Source: Brevundimonas sp.
Lineage (GTDB): Bacteria; Pseudomonadota; Alphaproteobacteria; Caulobacterales; Caulobacteraceae
Length of the DNA: 7,862 nt
Direction of reading: 5' to 3'
Assembly: GCA_024711185.1 (NCBI GenBank)
Contig: JANJTI010000057.1
Location: forward strand, 1 to 7,862
Below, piece by piece: positions 6,094 to 7,862 of the stretch (within the stretch, counting starts at the first letter, position 1; the number at the start of each line of letters is the position of its first letter). A program made the position numbers and the translations under genes. The notes below the pieces were generated by a model. That model ran no database searches, had not been told where the DNA came from, and saw only the letters and a program-made list of their open reading frames with translations.

Positions 6094-6855
6094 ATGGACC
6101 GGGACTTCGCCGACTTCTGGAACCTGATGTGGGAGCTGGCGCTCGGCCTGTGCGCCGGCTTCGCCCTGCTCAACGCCTTCGCGCCGCCGCAGGATCTGCC
6201 ATGGAAGCCGCTCGACCTGAACCGGCCGATCGGCGCGGCGACCGGCGCCAAGGTGGCGGACTTCGAGCTGGCGCGAACGGCCGCGCCCGAGGAGGTGTTC
6301 GCCGTCACCGAAGCCTGCATGCAGGTCCTGCGGGAGGCCGGTGTCGAGGTCGAGCGCGCCGGGGATCGCGACGACGGCGGCTTCTGCGTGGTGCGCGGGG
6401 CGGTGCGCATCACCGGCGGCGCGGTGACGCCGCTGGCCCCGGGCGGACTGGTCATGCAGTGCCCTTTGGCGGTGCGCTACGTGATCTGGGACCGTCAGGT
6501 GCTGCAGCCGGCCGCCCGGGCGGCGTTCGGGGCGGGCGTCAGTCGCGTCGACACCTACGGCTCCTACGCCTGCCGCCGCATCTACAACTCCACCGACGCC
6601 GCCAGCCGGCCCAGCGAGCACGCCCGGGCCAACGCGGTGGACGTCGCCGGCGTGCGGCTCGACGACGGCCGCACCGTTACCGTGGCCGCCGACTGGGCCG
6701 GCGATGGGCCGGACGGCCCGGAGCGCGCGGCCTTCCTGCGTCGAATCCGCGACGGGGCATGCCGCGTGTTCGCCACCGTCCTGACCCCGGACTACAACGA
6801 GGCGCACCGCGACCACCTGCACCTCGACGGCGCGCCACGGGGGCTGTGCGCCTGA
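6094..6855 (+). CDS. Extensin-like family protein, predicted LAS-type metallopeptidase
   Basis: This 253-residue protein has one N-terminal hydrophobic segment (about residues 11-29, LMWELALGLCAGFALLNAF), likely a membrane anchor with the rest in the periplasm. The C-terminal half is the extensin-like C domain (PF06904): VDTYGSYACRRIYN, then SEHARANAVDVAG with H176 and D183, and NEAHRDHLHLD with H241 and H243. These H, D and HxH positions match the zinc ligands of the LAS fold (M15-like D,D-peptidases, MepA), so peptidoglycan cleavage is a reasonable but untested role. Several cysteines (C98, C123, C160, C223, C252) could form periplasmic disulfides. The name extensin is historical and does not imply a plant-type protein. 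The ATG at 6094 has AAGG about 11 bases upstream, a weak match; no better start is seen. Confidence 0.88.
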   Translation: MDRDFADFWNLMWELALGLCAGFALLNAFAPPQDLPWKPLDLNRPIGAATGAKVADFELARTAAPEEVFAVTEACMQVLREAGVEVERAGDRDDGGFCVVRGAVRITGGAVTPLAPGGLVMQCPLAVRYVIWDRQVLQPAARAAFGAGVSRVDTYGSYACRRIYNSTDAASRPSEHARANAVDVAGVRLDDGRTVTVAADWAGDGPDGPERAAFLRRIRDGACRVFATVLTPDYNEAHRDHLHLDGAPRGLCA

Positions 6856-6894
6856 GCGTAACCACGTTCGCCCGTGCGGCGAATCGGTTTGCGG

Positions 6895-6923
6895 TTGACG
6901 CGGCCCGGCTTTGCGGGAGACAA
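6895..6923 (+). promoter_or_regulatory. Candidate promoter of the cold-shock gene
   Basis: TTGACG (6895-6900) is a strong -35 match. With a 17-base spacer the -10 position reads AGACAA, which is poor. If used, it would give an untranslated leader of about 130 bases. The 204-base gap 6856-7059 holds no gene that I can see. Confidence 0.35.
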
Positions 6924-7007
6924 CTCCGCCGCAGTCCGGATTTGGCGCGGCCTCCACCCCCGTGCAACGCTCCTTCGCCTGAACGAGCTTGTCCAGATGG
7001 GCTGACG

Positions 7008-7027
7008 GGCGACCCCGCAGGGGCGCC
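7008..7027 (+). promoter_or_regulatory. GC-rich hairpin in the cold-shock mRNA leader
   Basis: GGCG-A-CCCC (7008-7016) pairs with GGGG-CGCC (7020-7027) around a GCA loop: eight G-C pairs with one bulged A. The shorter CAGG/CCTG pairing (7018-7021 with 7026-7029) overlaps it and could compete. It ends about 21 bases before the ribosome site. Structured leaders are known to control cspA in E. coli; a thermosensing role here is inference. Having no T run, it is unlikely to end the upstream transcript. Confidence 0.4.
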
Positions 7028-7059
7028 TGCCTGGAAAAGCGCGTTTACGGAGACGCACA

Positions 7060-7263
7060 ATGGCGACCGGCACGGTCAAGTGGTTCAACCCGACCAAGGG
7101 CTACGGCTTCATCCAGCCGGATGGCGGCGGACAGGACGTGTTCGTCCATGTCACCGCCGTCCAGAAGGCGGGCCTGCAAGGCCTCGATGAGAACGCCAAG
7201 GTCGAATACGAGCTGGAATCCCAGCGCGGCAAGACCTCCGCGGTGAACCTCAAGGTCCTCTAA
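7060..7263 (+). CDS. Cold-shock domain protein (CspA family)
   Basis: This 67-residue single-domain OB-fold protein has GTVKWFNPTKGYGFIQPD at its N-terminus, including RNP1 KGYGFI (residues 13-18), and RNP2 VFVHV (27-31). These aromatic and basic residues bind single-stranded RNA or DNA; family members act as RNA chaperones in the cytoplasm. The length is normal for the family. The sequence GGAG seven bases before the ATG supports the start. The gene stands alone with a long leader and its own terminator. The sequence does not show whether it is cold-induced or constitutive, since alphaproteobacteria carry several csp copies. Confidence 0.96.
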   Translation: MATGTVKWFNPTKGYGFIQPDGGGQDVFVHVTAVQKAGLQGLDENAKVEYELESQRGKTSAVNLKVL

Positions 7264-7277
7264 GGGCACACCACAGT

Positions 7278-7862
7278 CTACGGAACGGGCGCGGCGGCTT
7301 CGGCTTCCGCGCCCTTTCTCTGTCTGGAGCTCAGCTGCGCCAGCACCACCCCGGCGAGGACCGCGGCGCCGCCGAGCATCTGCGTCGCCGTCATGGTCTC
7401 GGCGAACAGCAGCCAGCCGAGCAGGGCCGCCACCACCGGCTGGATCAGCACCGTCACGGCGGTCCGGGCGGCGGGCAGCCGCCCAAGGGCCCCGGCCACG
7501 CCGCCCTGACCGGCCACGTGCACCAGGCCGAGGCCGGCGCAGGCGGCCCAGCCGGCGGCGGAGGCCGGCGTCAGGTCCTCGCCGAGGACCAGCGCCAGTC
7601 CGAGCAGCAGCGGCGCGCCCAGGGCGGTCGACCACAGCATGATCCGCCCCGCCGGATGCCGCCCGCGCAGCGCCTTCACGGTCAGGAAGTAGCCGGCGTA
7701 CCAGAGCGCCGTCACCGCCGCGAACAGGTCGCCGAGGCGTGGGTTCGGGCCCTGCCGTCCGTCGGCGCCGGCGGACATGGTCCAGGCGCCGAGGAGAGCC
7801 GCGGCCAGCGCCACGAGGAACAGGGCGCGGGGCCGCTCGCGGAACGCCAGCCAGGCCACGGC
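7278..7862 (-). CDS. EamA-family (DMT) transporter, C-terminal part (5' end outside window)
   Basis: The frame is open to the right edge, giving 194 visible residues with the start beyond the window. AVAWLAFRERPR is the usual end of the first EamA repeat (W-L-x-x-x-E-R), followed by a helix and a short loop, then a full second repeat. About six transmembrane helices are visible, including FAAVTALWYAGYFLTVKAL and LIQPVVAALLGWLLFAE with the conserved Pro and the final acidic residue. The last helix is MLGGAAVLAGVVLAQL, followed by a basic then Ala/Glu-rich cytoplasmic tail. Drug/metabolite transporters of this type export amino acids, nucleosides or other metabolites across the inner membrane; the substrate cannot be inferred here. 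The TAG stop at 7278 lies 14 bases from the end of the convergent cold-shock gene, and the tail codons contain that gene's terminator. Confidence 0.9.
   Translation of the reverse strand, partial: AVAWLAFRERPRALFLVALAAALLGAWTMSAGADGRQGPNPRLGDLFAAVTALWYAGYFLTVKALRGRHPAGRIMLWSTALGAPLLLGLALVLGEDLTPASAAGWAACAGLGLVHVAGQGGVAGALGRLPAARTAVTVLIQPVVAALLGWLLFAETMTATQMLGGAAVLAGVVLAQLSSRQRKGAEAEAAAPVP
7287..7319 (+). terminator. Intrinsic terminator of the cold-shock gene
   Basis: GGGCGCGG (7287-7294) and CCGCGCCC (7307-7314) form a perfect 8-bp stem. Inside it GC-TTCG-GC can close a stable UUCG tetraloop. TTTCTCT follows directly. It begins 23 bases after the cold-shock stop codon. On the minus strand the stem is not followed by T residues, so it should act one way only. 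Confidence 0.8.

Overview
The window is about 70% GC with dense, short-spaced genes. The gene set and protein style (extensin-like LAS peptidase, alphaproteobacterial HNH protein, GluQ, short HhH glycosylase, 67-residue cold-shock protein) suggest an alphaproteobacterium, most likely a Caulobacterales member such as Brevundimonas. That placement comes from protein resemblance alone; no rRNA or other marker is present. I see no transposase, integrase, tRNA, CRISPR array or phage gene, so this reads as ordinary chromosomal core sequence.

Layout. Positions 2-1123 (+) hold the C-terminal part of an M1 zinc aminopeptidase whose start lies outside the window. It meets, stop to stop, a minus-strand cluster at 1120-2427: a 74-residue exported small protein, a 113-residue unrecognised protein, and an HNH-family protein. 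A second minus-strand unit at 2560-3860 carries a short AlkA-type DNA glycosylase followed, through a GTGA overlap, by a TRIC/UPF0126 membrane protein. Divergent from it, on the plus strand from 3939, are gluQ (glutamyl-Q tRNA(Asp) synthetase), a probably Tat-exported serine hydrolase of the beta-lactamase/esterase fold, a membrane-anchored extensin-like peptidase, and a cold-shock protein with a long structured leader. A minus-strand EamA-type transporter, cut by the right edge, converges on the cold-shock gene. The cold-shock gene's terminator lies inside the transporter's 3' coding end.

Functional links are modest. The glycosylase and TRIC genes look translationally coupled. The serine hydrolase and the extensin-like peptidase are adjacent, both predicted to act outside the cytoplasm and plausibly on the envelope. 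The other genes look like independent housekeeping units.

I found no convincing new multi-gene system. The points most worth checking are the apparent loss of zinc ligands in GluQ, a chain of two tiny overlapping ORFs leading into the HNH gene, a perfect 11-bp inverted repeat at the 3' end of the unrecognised gene, and the coding-embedded terminator.
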